A stretch of 46,949 bases of DNA from Candidatus Krumholzibacteriota bacterium. Lineage in GTDB: Bacteria > Krumholzibacteriota > Krumholzibacteriia > LZORAL124-64-63. The notes beneath the pieces were generated by a model. The model was given only the letters and a program-made list of their open reading frames with translations. It was not told where the DNA came from and did not search any database. The stretch lies in NCBI GenBank assembly GCA_024275485.1, contig JAJRZA010000096.1, positions 1 through 46,949 of the forward strand, given 5' to 3'. Positions 15,476-24,886 of the stretch are shown piece by piece (the first letter of the stretch is position 1; each line of letters opens with the position of its first letter). The position numbers were made by a program, and so were the translations under genes.

Positions 15476-18232
15476 TTATCTAATAATTACGAAACGCCCG
15501 CGGAAATTGTCAAATCCACTTCGATCGCTGTGCACCGAATACAGGTAGATTCCGCTAACCACTTCCTGCCCGTTGCGGGACATCAGATTCCATGGAACCA
15601 TGGCTCCCTGGCTGTAGCCATCGTGCTCGATGGTCTGAACCAAGTCTCCGGATAAAGTGAAAATACGGATGGTGTTGTTTGCTTCCGGAAGGTTGTTGAA
15701 CATGACTCGCACACCGGTGGGGTCGTCATAGGAAGCCGGTTGGCTAAGGAATTCTTCCAGGGATTCCTTGGTGGCTGGATTGGGGAAAACATAAATATTG
15801 TTGCCATTGGCCGATCGATCTTCAGGGGTTTGGGATTCGGGACGGGGCATGGTTTGCATGGGGGTGTTTGCAGGCTCACCATCGGTCCCCGGGCCGGTGG
15901 GCACCAGAAGACCATCGTCGGTCCAGGCGGTGGTGTGATCGGTAGCGGTGACGCTGAAGTGCAAGGGGAATCCATTGTGCAGGTTGATGGAAACATAGTG
16001 GTAGTAGGTGGTGGCGCGTTTGTCTACGCCTGGGGTTCCTGGATCAATGGTTCGTGACGTGACGGCAAAAAAGGTATCCAGCACCGAGGGATATGACTCC
16101 CAGGGGATGAATCTTTCCAGCCCTGGAACTACAGCGCCTTGGGGTCCACGCAACATGGGGAAATGCTGGTACTGACCCATTCTGTCACTAGTTACAAACT
16201 CATCCATCACTTCGGCCAGCCCGTCGAATTTTGGGCTGGAAAGGCAACCGGGAGTGTAAATGCTGTTTTCCAGTCCCGTGTTGCGGCCAAGAGGCAGATC
16301 ATTGGGGGAGAAGGCAAAACCGCCCGGTACAATGTTTACCAGGTCGATTTCGTCGACCATGGCCCAATTTTCGTGGGGTGGGGACTGTTCCTGTCCAACG
16401 CCATCGGGGCGGGACCAGGGGTCGGCCTGCCAGACCCGGTAGGATTCAAAATCAAGCAGACCGGTGACGGGGTCTGGATCGTATTCGCTGGAATCATCCC
16501 AAATAACCTCAACCTGTTGGTTGCCGGGAACAACCCGGGCCTTGGGCGAGATAGGAGGGTAGGGGCGGGGGGCAATCCAGGCATGGCGCGTTTCCCGGCC
16601 GAAGATGCCGGTAAAATATTCCGGGTTCCGATAGTAACTGGTGGTCCTTATGAAATGGTCCCAAAACAAGTTGTTTGCTTCGGTGCACTCCACACCGAAT
16701 TTGCGGTAGCATTCGTCGCAGTTGTCGGCGTTGACCCAAATGCACTCATCACCGTTTTCATCTATAAAAAAATTATCCGAACCGATAATGTAGTAACCAA
16801 AAACCGGATAGGAACCGGTGCAGAATTCATCCATAAACAGGTAGCGATAAGAAAAAAGGGAGGTATGGCCATAGAAGTTCAAATCAGGCAAATCATTCAG
16901 GCAGATTTTGGTTTCCATTTTCCCCCGTCCGGTGGAAGGGTTGTTGTCAAAGTCCACCATTTGCCCTCTGGCCAGTTGGGCGGCCGTGACGGCAGTGGCC
17001 AAGGCGCCGTCAATACCGTCACCGATGACCAGGGCCAGTTGGTACTTGATTGTCTCACCGGGCTTGAAGTAGTTGAAGGGACCGGTGGCCACGAGAACTT
17101 TCATGTCTCCTTCATCGCCCGGTTGTTTGTCGGGGTCGTGCTGGTTGCGGGACATGACATAGTAGCGATCCTGATCAGTTACCGGTTCGCCACCCTGGTT
17201 GACCTGCCCATGGGAAGAAAAAATCTGGAAGGAATTGACCGTCAGGACGTGGGGTGCCTGATAGTTTTGAAAATCGGTGGTGTGGCTGACGGTCATCAGG
17301 CCGATGCAGCCGGGCAAGGGATTTTCCTGGGCACCATCAAGAGCGTAGGCCATGTTCACGCGATAAAACGAGCCGTCTTCGCCGCGCACGGCACCATCGA
17401 AAAAGCCGGCCAGATCATCGGGTTGTTTGAAATCCTGTCTACGCTGGATATCAAAATCGGCAAAGAACCCGAGGTAGATATCATCCCGGATATGAATGCT
17501 GGTATTGGTGATCTCAAAATCAAGGGCAACTATATTTTCGTGGTCCTCGTCGGCCCAGGCTGCAGTGCGTTGAACCACTTGCACACCAATAGGTAAATGA
17601 TCCGGGTACAACTCACGCACCAAGGGAAGGTCGTCGTGCATGGTGCAGGTGAACATCTGGTCGCCCAATTGGGCAAAGTCCTCATCCACAAAACCGTCGC
17701 CGTCGTCATCCCGTCCGTTTAGCCAATCTTCATCGTAGGTAAAGTCGTGATCGTCGTCGGCACCTTGTTGGGGCAGACGGCGACCGGCGATCAAGCCGGA
17801 TGGGTGGGGGCGCTGCACACGACCATCTTTGGCTTCGTACATGGTTTCGGTCAGATCCGGACCCGGGCGCAGCTCCCGTTGGAAGAAGCCGGTGGTGCAG
17901 ACCAGTTGCCCATCGACGCGGCCGGCAATCCAAAGGCCACCGCCCCAAAGGTACTCGTCGCCGGAAGAGCCGGGCCATTGGGCCGACGGAGCAGTGCTGA
18001 AAGGGAAATCGGCATTGAAGAGGGAGCCGATCAATCCGTGGTTGGTGATGTTGACATGCAACTCGCCCACGTCCAGAACGAAGGAGCCATCGAGGATGTG
18101 GATGCCGTCGGGAGAGATGGTTTGGTTTTCAGGAGGTGGAATATCCGAGCTGCCTGGGCAAATGTTTGCCCAAAGGGTTATGCCCATTGAAATGCCAACC
18201 AGCCATACATTGATGCGGCGAACCATCGGCAT
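15476..18232 (-). CDS. Large secreted protein with C-terminal type IX-like sorting tail
   Basis: A 918-residue exported protein with an N-terminal hydrophobic signal segment ('VWLVGISMGITLW'). The body is strand-rich, with a Ca-binding-like acidic repeat 'DDDGDGFVDEDF' near residue 175 and a cysteine-rich stretch around 'NADNCDECYRKFGVEC'. The last 95 or so residues, from 'IYVFPNPATKES' through 'NTIRIFTLSGDLVQTIEHDG' to 'VSGIYLYSVHS' and 'GRFVIIR', match the FlgD-like/Por-type C-terminal domain used for surface delivery in FCB bacteria. Start at 18232, with 'aggaa' upstream. Cargo function unknown. Confidence 0.85.
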   Translation of the reverse strand: MPMVRRINVWLVGISMGITLWANICPGSSDIPPPENQTISPDGIHILDGSFVLDVGELHVNITNHGLIGSLFNADFPFSTAPSAQWPGSSGDEYLWGGGLWIAGRVDGQLVCTTGFFQRELRPGPDLTETMYEAKDGRVQRPHPSGLIAGRRLPQQGADDDHDFTYDEDWLNGRDDDGDGFVDEDFAQLGDQMFTCTMHDDLPLVRELYPDHLPIGVQVVQRTAAWADEDHENIVALDFEITNTSIHIRDDIYLGFFADFDIQRRQDFKQPDDLAGFFDGAVRGEDGSFYRVNMAYALDGAQENPLPGCIGLMTVSHTTDFQNYQAPHVLTVNSFQIFSSHGQVNQGGEPVTDQDRYYVMSRNQHDPDKQPGDEGDMKVLVATGPFNYFKPGETIKYQLALVIGDGIDGALATAVTAAQLARGQMVDFDNNPSTGRGKMETKICLNDLPDLNFYGHTSLFSYRYLFMDEFCTGSYPVFGYYIIGSDNFFIDENGDECIWVNADNCDECYRKFGVECTEANNLFWDHFIRTTSYYRNPEYFTGIFGRETRHAWIAPRPYPPISPKARVVPGNQQVEVIWDDSSEYDPDPVTGLLDFESYRVWQADPWSRPDGVGQEQSPPHENWAMVDEIDLVNIVPGGFAFSPNDLPLGRNTGLENSIYTPGCLSSPKFDGLAEVMDEFVTSDRMGQYQHFPMLRGPQGAVVPGLERFIPWESYPSVLDTFFAVTSRTIDPGTPGVDKRATTYYHYVSINLHNGFPLHFSVTATDHTTAWTDDGLLVPTGPGTDGEPANTPMQTMPRPESQTPEDRSANGNNIYVFPNPATKESLEEFLSQPASYDDPTGVRVMFNNLPEANNTIRIFTLSGDLVQTIEHDGYSQGAMVPWNLMSRNGQEVVSGIYLYSVHSDRSGFDNFRGRFVIIR

Positions 18233-18303
18233 GAACAGTTCCTAAAATGCGAGGAGCAAAAGGAAACCTCAAAGTACGGATTGTGGGTAATTTGTGCAAA
18301 AAA

Positions 18304-19425
18304 CTACTCTATTTTCTCAGGGTTTTCCTGACTCACCAGGTTTTCCTTTCCAAACTCCGGCAACGGTTGAGCCGGAGGAGGCAGGACATCTCGAAAAACC
18401 ATGCCATAGATTTCCCAGATCGTCACAAACAACGCCGCAATAATGGGCCCAATAATAAACCCCAAAATACCAAAGGTGACGATGCCGCCCATGGTGCCCA
18501 GGAATATCAACAGGTCGGGCATCTGGGTGTCCTTCCCCACAAGGCGGGGCCGAAGAAAATTATCAATACTGCCCACGATCAATCCACAAAAAAGAGCCAA
18601 TCCGAAACCCTTGCCCAGGCTACCGCCCGCCACCAGGATAATCGCAGCCGGCACCCAGACCAACGCCGTGCCGATGCCCGGCACAATGGACAGGACCACC
18701 ATGATCGTGCCCCAGAAAATGCTGCTGGGAATGCCCACCACCGCAAAGGCCAGTCCTGCCAACCCTCCCTGCAGGGCGCCGATTACGGCGGTGCCTTTGA
18801 GAGTGGCCCTGGTCACGGAGCTGAACTTGCTGATCAGCCGTCGTTCATCTTCATCTTTCAAGGGCAGGTAATAGAGGATGCGGTTGAGCAGGGCGCTGCC
18901 GTCGATGAGGAAGAAATACATGGAGTAAAGCATGATCGACAGCATGAAGAAGAACTGCACTGTGCCGGCGGTGGCGGAAGACAGGCTGTTGATCAGGAAC
19001 TGGCTCAGGAAACCCACCATCTGGCCGGCCTTGACCAGGATATCGTTTTCATAAGGCTGGATATTGTCGTAGAATTTTTGCTTTTGCAGCCAAACACTGA
19101 TCTGGTCCGGATTGTTGAGCTTGTCCTGAACCCAGGGCGTAATGCTGTTGCCCACCTTGATGGCTTCGGCGGTGACCACGCCCAGCAGGGAACCCAGCGG
19201 AATGAGAATCAGCAATACGATGATCAACAGCGTGCCGATGGAGGCGACGGGTTTGCGGCCGCGCACAAGGCGGGTCAGAAGATTGTAGATGGGTTGAGCC
19301 AGGGATGCTGCGATGCCGGCGAGCAGCACGGCCATCAGGAAGGCTTTGGTCATGGTCAGGAAGAGGGCGGAAATGGCGAGGACCAAGAGGAGCAGGACCA
19401 TTTTGCTGACTGAGGAGGTTTTCAT
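18304..19425 (-). CDS. AI-2E family transporter (YdiK/PerM type permease)
   Basis: A 373-residue inner-membrane protein with about eight hydrophobic helices: two near the start, a long amphipathic middle segment (residues 90-150), then the conserved core 'GALQGGLAGLAFAVVG', 'GTIMVVLSIVPGIGTALVWVP' and 'IDNFLRPRLVGKD'. These are hallmarks of the AI-2E family, whose members export small molecules or act as Na+/H+ antiporters; autoinducer export is shown for only some. The tail is proline-rich and cytoplasmic. A good 'ggag' lies 6 bases before the ATG. It lies 71 bases upstream of the 918-residue gene on the same strand. Confidence 0.92.
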   Translation of the reverse strand: MKTSSVSKMVLLLLVLAISALFLTMTKAFLMAVLLAGIAASLAQPIYNLLTRLVRGRKPVASIGTLLIIVLLILIPLGSLLGVVTAEAIKVGNSITPWVQDKLNNPDQISVWLQKQKFYDNIQPYENDILVKAGQMVGFLSQFLINSLSSATAGTVQFFFMLSIMLYSMYFFLIDGSALLNRILYYLPLKDEDERRLISKFSSVTRATLKGTAVIGALQGGLAGLAFAVVGIPSSIFWGTIMVVLSIVPGIGTALVWVPAAIILVAGGSLGKGFGLALFCGLIVGSIDNFLRPRLVGKDTQMPDLLIFLGTMGGIVTFGILGFIIGPIIAALFVTIWEIYGMVFRDVLPPPAQPLPEFGKENLVSQENPEKIE

Positions 19426-19683
19426 GGTTGCTCCAGTTTGGTGGTTTCGAAGCTGTGGCCAGCGGGTGCTGATCCCATTGTTGTTTGATCCTAACCAGTG
19501 ATCACGGGTCCTTCAATGCCGGGTTTTGGGTTTTTTCAAAATTTGAATATTCTTTTGGTCGATGATTCCGATCTTGATTTTTTACCGATTCCTGGCGTCC
19601 AGCCCTGGTTTGGCTATTTTTGGAGCTGAATCAGATAGTTTCACCTGGCCCTCACCGGTCATCCCCAAAAAAAGGAGCCTCCC

Positions 19684-20217
<534 letters not shown>

Positions 20218-20243
20218 TTTGAATTTGATTTCTGATTGAAAAG

Positions 20244-20283
20244 TGCCCTCTGGATGGTTTTTGCCTCTGGGGGGCATTTTGTT
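20244..20283 (+). terminator. Terminator-like hairpin after cyclophilin gene
   Basis: A 7-bp stem (20244-20250 with 20270-20276, one G-U pair) closing a 19-base loop that can itself pair partly, followed by 'ttttgttt'. Confidence 0.6.
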
Positions 20284-20467
20284 TCCTTTGGGGTATGGGT
20301 CACCTTTGCCCAGGGAGGCGGCAATGATCAGGAAAACCTCCGGATTCTGCGGAGGACCCCGTTTTTACGGAACGAAAAACGGCCTTTGGACTTGAACCAA
20401 TGCACAAAATCACTTTCCTACGTATCATACAAAGAAAGGTTGGAGATCAATGTTTGGAGGTCTAGAT

Positions 20468-21067
20468 ATGATTAAAATTCTTGTGGCGGTCACTCTCCTT
20501 ATCGGGTCCGGGTCGCTTTTGCTGAACTTGTTGCCCTCGGCGCAAAAATCCGGATTTGCCAAGCCGCCGTCCCTGATTCTGGTCAGCCAGGCCCGGGCGG
20601 CCCAACCAGGAGACAAGTCCCCGAGCCTGGCAGCGAAGGAACCGCAAAAAATGGACAAAAAAGTCCTCAAATCCAAAGAAGAGTGGAAGCGCCAACTCAC
20701 CGCCGAGCAATACGATGTGACTCGATGCGGGGGCACCGAACGCGCCTTCAGCGGTAAATACTACAAACACAAAGAGGAAGGGATCTACACCTGCGTGTCT
20801 TGTGGTGCAGAACTTTTCAACTCCAAAACCAAGTACGAATCAGGTAGTGGCTGGCCAAGTTACTGGCAACCCATCGACAAATACGCAGTGAACGAAATCG
20901 ATGACATCAGCTACGGCATGGTGCGCACGGAAATCGTTTGCAGTCGGTGTGAATCCCATCTCGGCCACGTATTCAAAGACGGACCGCAACCAACGGGCTT
21001 GCGTTACTGTATCAATTCCGCTTCACTGGATTTTATTGCGAAGGACAAAGCCGCCAACAAGGACTAG
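20468..21067 (+). CDS. msrB: Peptide methionine-R-sulfoxide reductase MsrB, exported or anchored
   Basis: A 199-residue enzyme that repairs Met-R-sulfoxide in oxidised proteins. Zn ligands are Cys109/Cys112 ('CVSC') and Cys158/Cys161 ('CSRC'); the catalytic Cys181 is in 'RYCINSASL'. 'SGSGWPSYW' and 'GHVFKDGP' are family motifs. An N-terminal hydrophobic stretch (residues 3-18) and a charged linker precede the domain, so it is exported or membrane-anchored, probably repairing envelope proteins. Start at 20468, where 'ggagg' is 7 bases upstream; the ATG at 20450 lies before that site. It is followed closely by an SDR gene. Confidence 0.95.
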   Translation: MIKILVAVTLLIGSGSLLLNLLPSAQKSGFAKPPSLILVSQARAAQPGDKSPSLAAKEPQKMDKKVLKSKEEWKRQLTAEQYDVTRCGGTERAFSGKYYKHKEEGIYTCVSCGAELFNSKTKYESGSGWPSYWQPIDKYAVNEIDDISYGMVRTEIVCSRCESHLGHVFKDGPQPTGLRYCINSASLDFIAKDKAANKD

Positions 21068-21092
21068 GAATCCCACAAGGAGAAATGATCCT

Positions 21093-21980
21093 TTGAACGA
21101 TCAGCCCCCGGCCGACAACGCTCCGGCGTTCCAGTTGCCCCTGACCCATGTTTTGATCACCGGTGCCTCAGCCGGGCTTGGCCTAGAGCTGGCCCGGCTT
21201 TTTGCGGCCGATGGCCATCCCCTTGTGCTGGTGGCACGCAGTGAAGAAAAGCTGAAATCCCTGGCCCAGGTTCTGTGCAAGGATTTTGAAGTCGACGTGA
21301 GGGTTATCAAGGCCGATCTGGCTGCCCCCCATGCGGTGACCGACTTGCTGAAGGCTTTGCAAGATGCGCAACTCGGCATCCGGATACTGGTGAACAACGC
21401 AGCGTTTGGATCTTATGGTTTGATTGTGGATCGTGAAATTGACGTCTACCAGCGCATGATCGACTTGAATGTCAATGCCCTGACCGGCCTGACGAGAGGG
21501 CTGTTGCCGGCCATGTTGGCCTGCGCCGCCTCGGGTGATCCTATTGCTACTCAACGCGGTCAGCCCGGAATAATGAACGTGGCTTCAACGGCGGCCTTTC
21601 AGCCCGGTCCCTTGATGGCGGTGTACTTCGCCACCAAATCCTACGTGCTGTCGTTCACGGAGGCTTTGCACGAAGAAGTCATGGATCAGGGTGTAAGAGT
21701 GACCACTTTTTGTCCGGGGCCCACGCGCACGGAGTTTCACCGCCAGCAGGACATGGTTCCCGCGGGGGATGTCAGCGAACAGCAGTTGGCCGAGTACAAC
21801 CAACGCGACGCCAAGCGAATGGACGCCGGCAGCGCCGCCCTCATGGGTTATCGCGCTTTCCAAAAGGGTCGAGCCATTGTGATCCCTGGTTTCAAAAATC
21901 GAATTCTTGCCCAGGCCGGTCGGTTTTTGCCAAGATCAGTGGTGCGACGTGTGGCCATGCGAATGTTAAAAGCTGATTAA
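21093..21980 (+). CDS. Short-chain dehydrogenase/reductase (YqjQ/DltE-like)
   Basis: A 295-residue oxidoreductase with 'TGASAGLG' at residues 23-30, 'NNAAFGSYG' and the catalytic 'MAVYFATKSYV' Tyr-Lys pair. The pattern 'FTEALHEEV...VTTFCPGPTRTEF' is typical of the broad DltE/YqjQ branch, of unknown substrate. I place the start at TTG 21093, since 'aaggag' lies 10 bases before it and the ATG between them is in another frame; the frame is open further upstream inside msrB but those residues look non-native. It lies 25 bases after msrB, so the two are probably cotranscribed. Confidence 0.87.
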   Translation: MNDQPPADNAPAFQLPLTHVLITGASAGLGLELARLFAADGHPLVLVARSEEKLKSLAQVLCKDFEVDVRVIKADLAAPHAVTDLLKALQDAQLGIRILVNNAAFGSYGLIVDREIDVYQRMIDLNVNALTGLTRGLLPAMLACAASGDPIATQRGQPGIMNVASTAAFQPGPLMAVYFATKSYVLSFTEALHEEVMDQGVRVTTFCPGPTRTEFHRQQDMVPAGDVSEQQLAEYNQRDAKRMDAGSAALMGYRAFQKGRAIVIPGFKNRILAQAGRFLPRSVVRRVAMRMLKAD

Positions 21981-22080
21981 ATCCGGTCTATCAATCGGAT
22001 CAAACTTGGAACGGTCCTTACATCATCCTATTATGAGACCAAATCAGAATTCAAGACCCTGTCCAAACAAGGAGCCAGCC

Positions 22081-23361
22081 GTGAAAAACGTGACTGCCAT
22101 CATCCTGGGAGGAGGACGAGGCACACGGCTCTTCCCCCTGACTTTGCAGCGAAGCAAACCTGCGGTCGGTTTTGCCGGCAAGTACCGTCTCATCGATATT
22201 CCCATCAGCAACTGCATCAACTCGGGCCTAAAAAAGGTTTTCGTCTTGACCCAGTTCCTTTCGGCGAGCATGCACCGTCACATCATGCAGACATACGCCT
22301 TCGATACATTCACCGACGGCTTCGTGGACATTCTGGCCGCCGAACAAACCCCCGATCGGGACGCCTGGTTCCAGGGTACCAGCGATGCCGTGCGCGCCAC
22401 CATGAACCACACCATGTATTACGCCTCCAGCGAGATCGTCATTCTGGGCGGCGATCACCTCTACCGCATGGATTACTCCGACCTGGTGCGCCATCACCGC
22501 AAAACAGGTGCCGATATTACCCTGGGTGTTTATCCGGTAGTTCGTGACGAGGCCAGTCGTATGGGCTTGATGCGCGCCGACGATGAAGGTCGCGTGGTCG
22601 AGTTCGTGGAAAAACCCACCGACGACATGGTGATCGATTCCTTCAAGGCACCCACCGAATTGTTCGCTGCCCACGGCCTCGAGGTGCAGGGCGACAAGTT
22701 CCTGGCCAGCATGGGTATTTACGTTTTCAGCCCCAAGGTGTTGCGCGAATTGTTGGCCGACGAGTCCAAAACCGACTTCGGCAAAGAGGTTATTCCCGAT
22801 GCCATCGACGACCGGAAGGTGATGGCCTATCCGTTCAGTGGGTACTGGCGTGACATTGGTACCATAGGCGCCTTATTCGAGGCCAACATGGAACTGGTGA
22901 GGAAAGATCCGGAGTTCAATCTGTATCATGGTGGCTGGCCGTTTTATACACGCACACGGTCTTTGCCGCCAAGCAGCATCATCAATTCAGAGATCAACAA
23001 CAGCCTGGTGGTGGAAGGCTCGTCGGTTATTGGGGCGACCATCAGCAATTGTATCCTGGGTATTCGCAGCAAGGTGAACGAGGGCTCAGTGCTCAAGGAT
23101 GTCATCATGCAAGGCAACGATTTTTATGATGGCGAACAGAATCTGGCTGACCCGGAGCAAAATCAGGGCCCGCCCCTCGGCGTTGGGAAAAACTGCAGAA
23201 TTGAACGCTGTATTATTGATAAGAATGTTCGCATCGGCGACAACGTGGTGATCAGGCCCAATCCGCATGTGAGCGAGTATGAAGGCGAGCGGCGCTGGAT
23301 TCGTAACGGTATCACGGTTATTCCCAAAGGTACGGTGATCGCATCGGGAACGGAATTGTGA
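22081..23361 (+). CDS. glgC: Glucose-1-phosphate adenylyltransferase
   Basis: A 426-residue enzyme that makes ADP-glucose from glucose-1-phosphate and ATP for glycogen synthesis. 'ILGGGRGTRLFPLT' binds the nucleotide, 'KPAVGFAGKYRLIDIPISNCINSG' follows, 'ILGGDHLYRMDY' holds the catalytic Asp, and 'VEFVEKP' and 'YWRDIGTI' complete the site. The C-terminal left-handed helix part ('CRIERCIIDKNVRIGDNVVI') is intact. Start is GTG 22081, with 'aaggag' 7 bases upstream. It lies 100 bases after the SDR and overlaps the next gene by four bases. Members are usually allosteric; the effector cannot be read from sequence. Confidence 0.95.
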   Translation: MKNVTAIILGGGRGTRLFPLTLQRSKPAVGFAGKYRLIDIPISNCINSGLKKVFVLTQFLSASMHRHIMQTYAFDTFTDGFVDILAAEQTPDRDAWFQGTSDAVRATMNHTMYYASSEIVILGGDHLYRMDYSDLVRHHRKTGADITLGVYPVVRDEASRMGLMRADDEGRVVEFVEKPTDDMVIDSFKAPTELFAAHGLEVQGDKFLASMGIYVFSPKVLRELLADESKTDFGKEVIPDAIDDRKVMAYPFSGYWRDIGTIGALFEANMELVRKDPEFNLYHGGWPFYTRTRSLPPSSIINSEINNSLVVEGSSVIGATISNCILGIRSKVNEGSVLKDVIMQGNDFYDGEQNLADPEQNQGPPLGVGKNCRIERCIIDKNVRIGDNVVIRPNPHVSEYEGERRWIRNGITVIPKGTVIASGTEL

Positions 23362-24500
23362 TTCGATCATTGCTCTTGATCCTGGTTTTGGCTGCAGCGG
23401 CACTGCCCAGCCAGGCCATTGCCCAGAACCTGGATACTGATGCTTGCTGGGAGGAATCCAACAACTCCTACCAGATCGTGCCTCATTTGTTCTATACCAA
23501 CCAGCCCGATTCCCTACTCAGTGTCCTCTTGGCCTGGGAAGATGTATGTGGTGATTGCGAACCACTGACCCGCATCAAGATTCTGGCCTCCATTTGGGAC
23601 GATGCCTTCAGCGAGGCCGTTTACGATGCCCGCATCATCGATTACCTGATTTGGCGATATGATTCCAATCGTGAAATCAAGGTGCTCGGCAAAGTGGATC
23701 CGGGTCTGGCTTCGGGCAACATTGCCAGCCCAGCCGACTTCGCCTATTACACGGCTCAATTCGATACCTTCACCACCGAACTGGCCGACCAGATATTGCC
23801 TCACACCACGGCCAATTCCATTGAACGTTTTTTTTGTCTTTTTTATTCGGGCCAGGTGCAAGAGGCCTATAAAATTCTGCACGGTAGGGAACTCCTCGGC
23901 ACGGATCTACGCTGGTATTATCAGCGGGAGATGAGCTATTTGCGGCAGAAGAGAACCCGTCCTGTTTTTGCCCTCACTGGTGGAGTGTGGAAGCCGGAAG
24001 GGGATTTGCTGCTGGTTGGCGATCATGCCCAATATGGCGCGACTATCGGGGTGCGCCAGGAAGGTTGGCTGGCACGGCTGGTTCTGGAAATACGTCCTGG
24101 ACGTTCGGACCATCCTTACTTTGTGGACCAGGATGGCTTCACGGGCTGGTCTGATCGCTGGGACAATTATTACGCAGGCCTTGAAGTGGGCCGTGAAGTG
24201 GTGAGCTATGGCCGCCACCGGTTGGACCTTTTTGTGGGCCTTGGGTTCGATGGAATAAGGCCCTTTTGGCAAGAGGAATTGGTTTTGGGCTCGGTGAACG
24301 CCAATATCGGGTTTGGCTATCGAGTGTTTTTGGGGTCGAACCAGCGTTGGGTGATCGGTGCAGATTACCGTTTTGAGTCCATTGGAGACCGCAACTCGGG
24401 GGGTACCAGCCTTTCGGGCGAGGCTACCACCCTGCGCTTTTCCCTGGGGTTTTCCCCGGATTTTGGCAAGGGGCGCCGCCTTTCCGGATTGGGACATTAA
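23358..24500 (+). CDS. Exported protein with barrel-like C-terminus
   Basis: A 380-residue protein with a signal peptide ('LLLILVLAAAALPSQAIA'). The N-terminal half is helical and contains several cysteines ('DACWEE', 'DVCGDCEP'); the C-terminal half alternates hydrophobic and aromatic residues in strands ('GVRQEGWLARLVLEIRPG', 'LDLFVGLGFDGIRP', 'WVIGADYRFESIGD', 'LRFSLGFSPDF'), suggesting a small outer-membrane barrel. GTG start, overlapping the glgC stop by four bases, so it is translated with glgC although the roles look unrelated. Family not recognised. Confidence 0.75.
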   Translation: MIRSLLLILVLAAAALPSQAIAQNLDTDACWEESNNSYQIVPHLFYTNQPDSLLSVLLAWEDVCGDCEPLTRIKILASIWDDAFSEAVYDARIIDYLIWRYDSNREIKVLGKVDPGLASGNIASPADFAYYTAQFDTFTTELADQILPHTTANSIERFFCLFYSGQVQEAYKILHGRELLGTDLRWYYQREMSYLRQKRTRPVFALTGGVWKPEGDLLLVGDHAQYGATIGVRQEGWLARLVLEIRPGRSDHPYFVDQDGFTGWSDRWDNYYAGLEVGREVVSYGRHRLDLFVGLGFDGIRPFWQEELVLGSVNANIGFGYRVFLGSNQRWVIGADYRFESIGDRNSGGTSLSGEATTLRFSLGFSPDFGKGRRLSGLGH

Positions 24501-24886
24501 GCCTTAAAATTCCTTGGTTAACAATATTCCTGTTCTTTTTTCTCAGGCTGAATGCCGGCAATGACGTGTGCAACGTTAGGATGCTGCTTTCCATTTGATG
24601 AATTGATGATTTGCCAGGGCCATGCCAACATGTTTGGTGGGAATCTTTTAAGCCCGCTTTTCCACCTTTGAGCCTCCCACCCAAACCACCAATTTACACC
24701 TGTTTTGTCGAATCCATTTCGGCCCTCCAGAAAATCCCAGTAAAAAAGTAGGCAGGTTGATGAATATTTAACATTGAATTGAGGCGGGAAAGACTTACTT
24801 TTTTTCTAATGGAATTTATTTCGGAGTTGCCCCCTTGCACAATGTAAGGCTGTCGGCATCGAACTATCAGCCAAGGGAGATTAGGT
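24501..24886. other. AT-richer leader region before PEP carboxykinase
   Basis: About 385 bases with no supported gene. It is richer in A/T than the flanking genes and ends in a good 'aaggga' binding site 8 bases before the pckG start. It probably holds the pckG promoter. I could not fix a -35/-10 pair or a clear terminator for the preceding operon. Confidence 0.5.

Noticed and set aside
16139-17596. Long plus-strand open frame of 485 codons
   Set aside because: It lies wholly antisense to the 918-residue secreted protein, which has a signal peptide, a sorting tail and a terminator; the antisense translation shows no domain.
18247-19413. Plus-strand frame of 388 codons rich in His, Gln and Asp
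   Set aside because: Antisense shadow of the AI-2E transporter; its skewed composition is what the reverse strand of hydrophobic codons gives.
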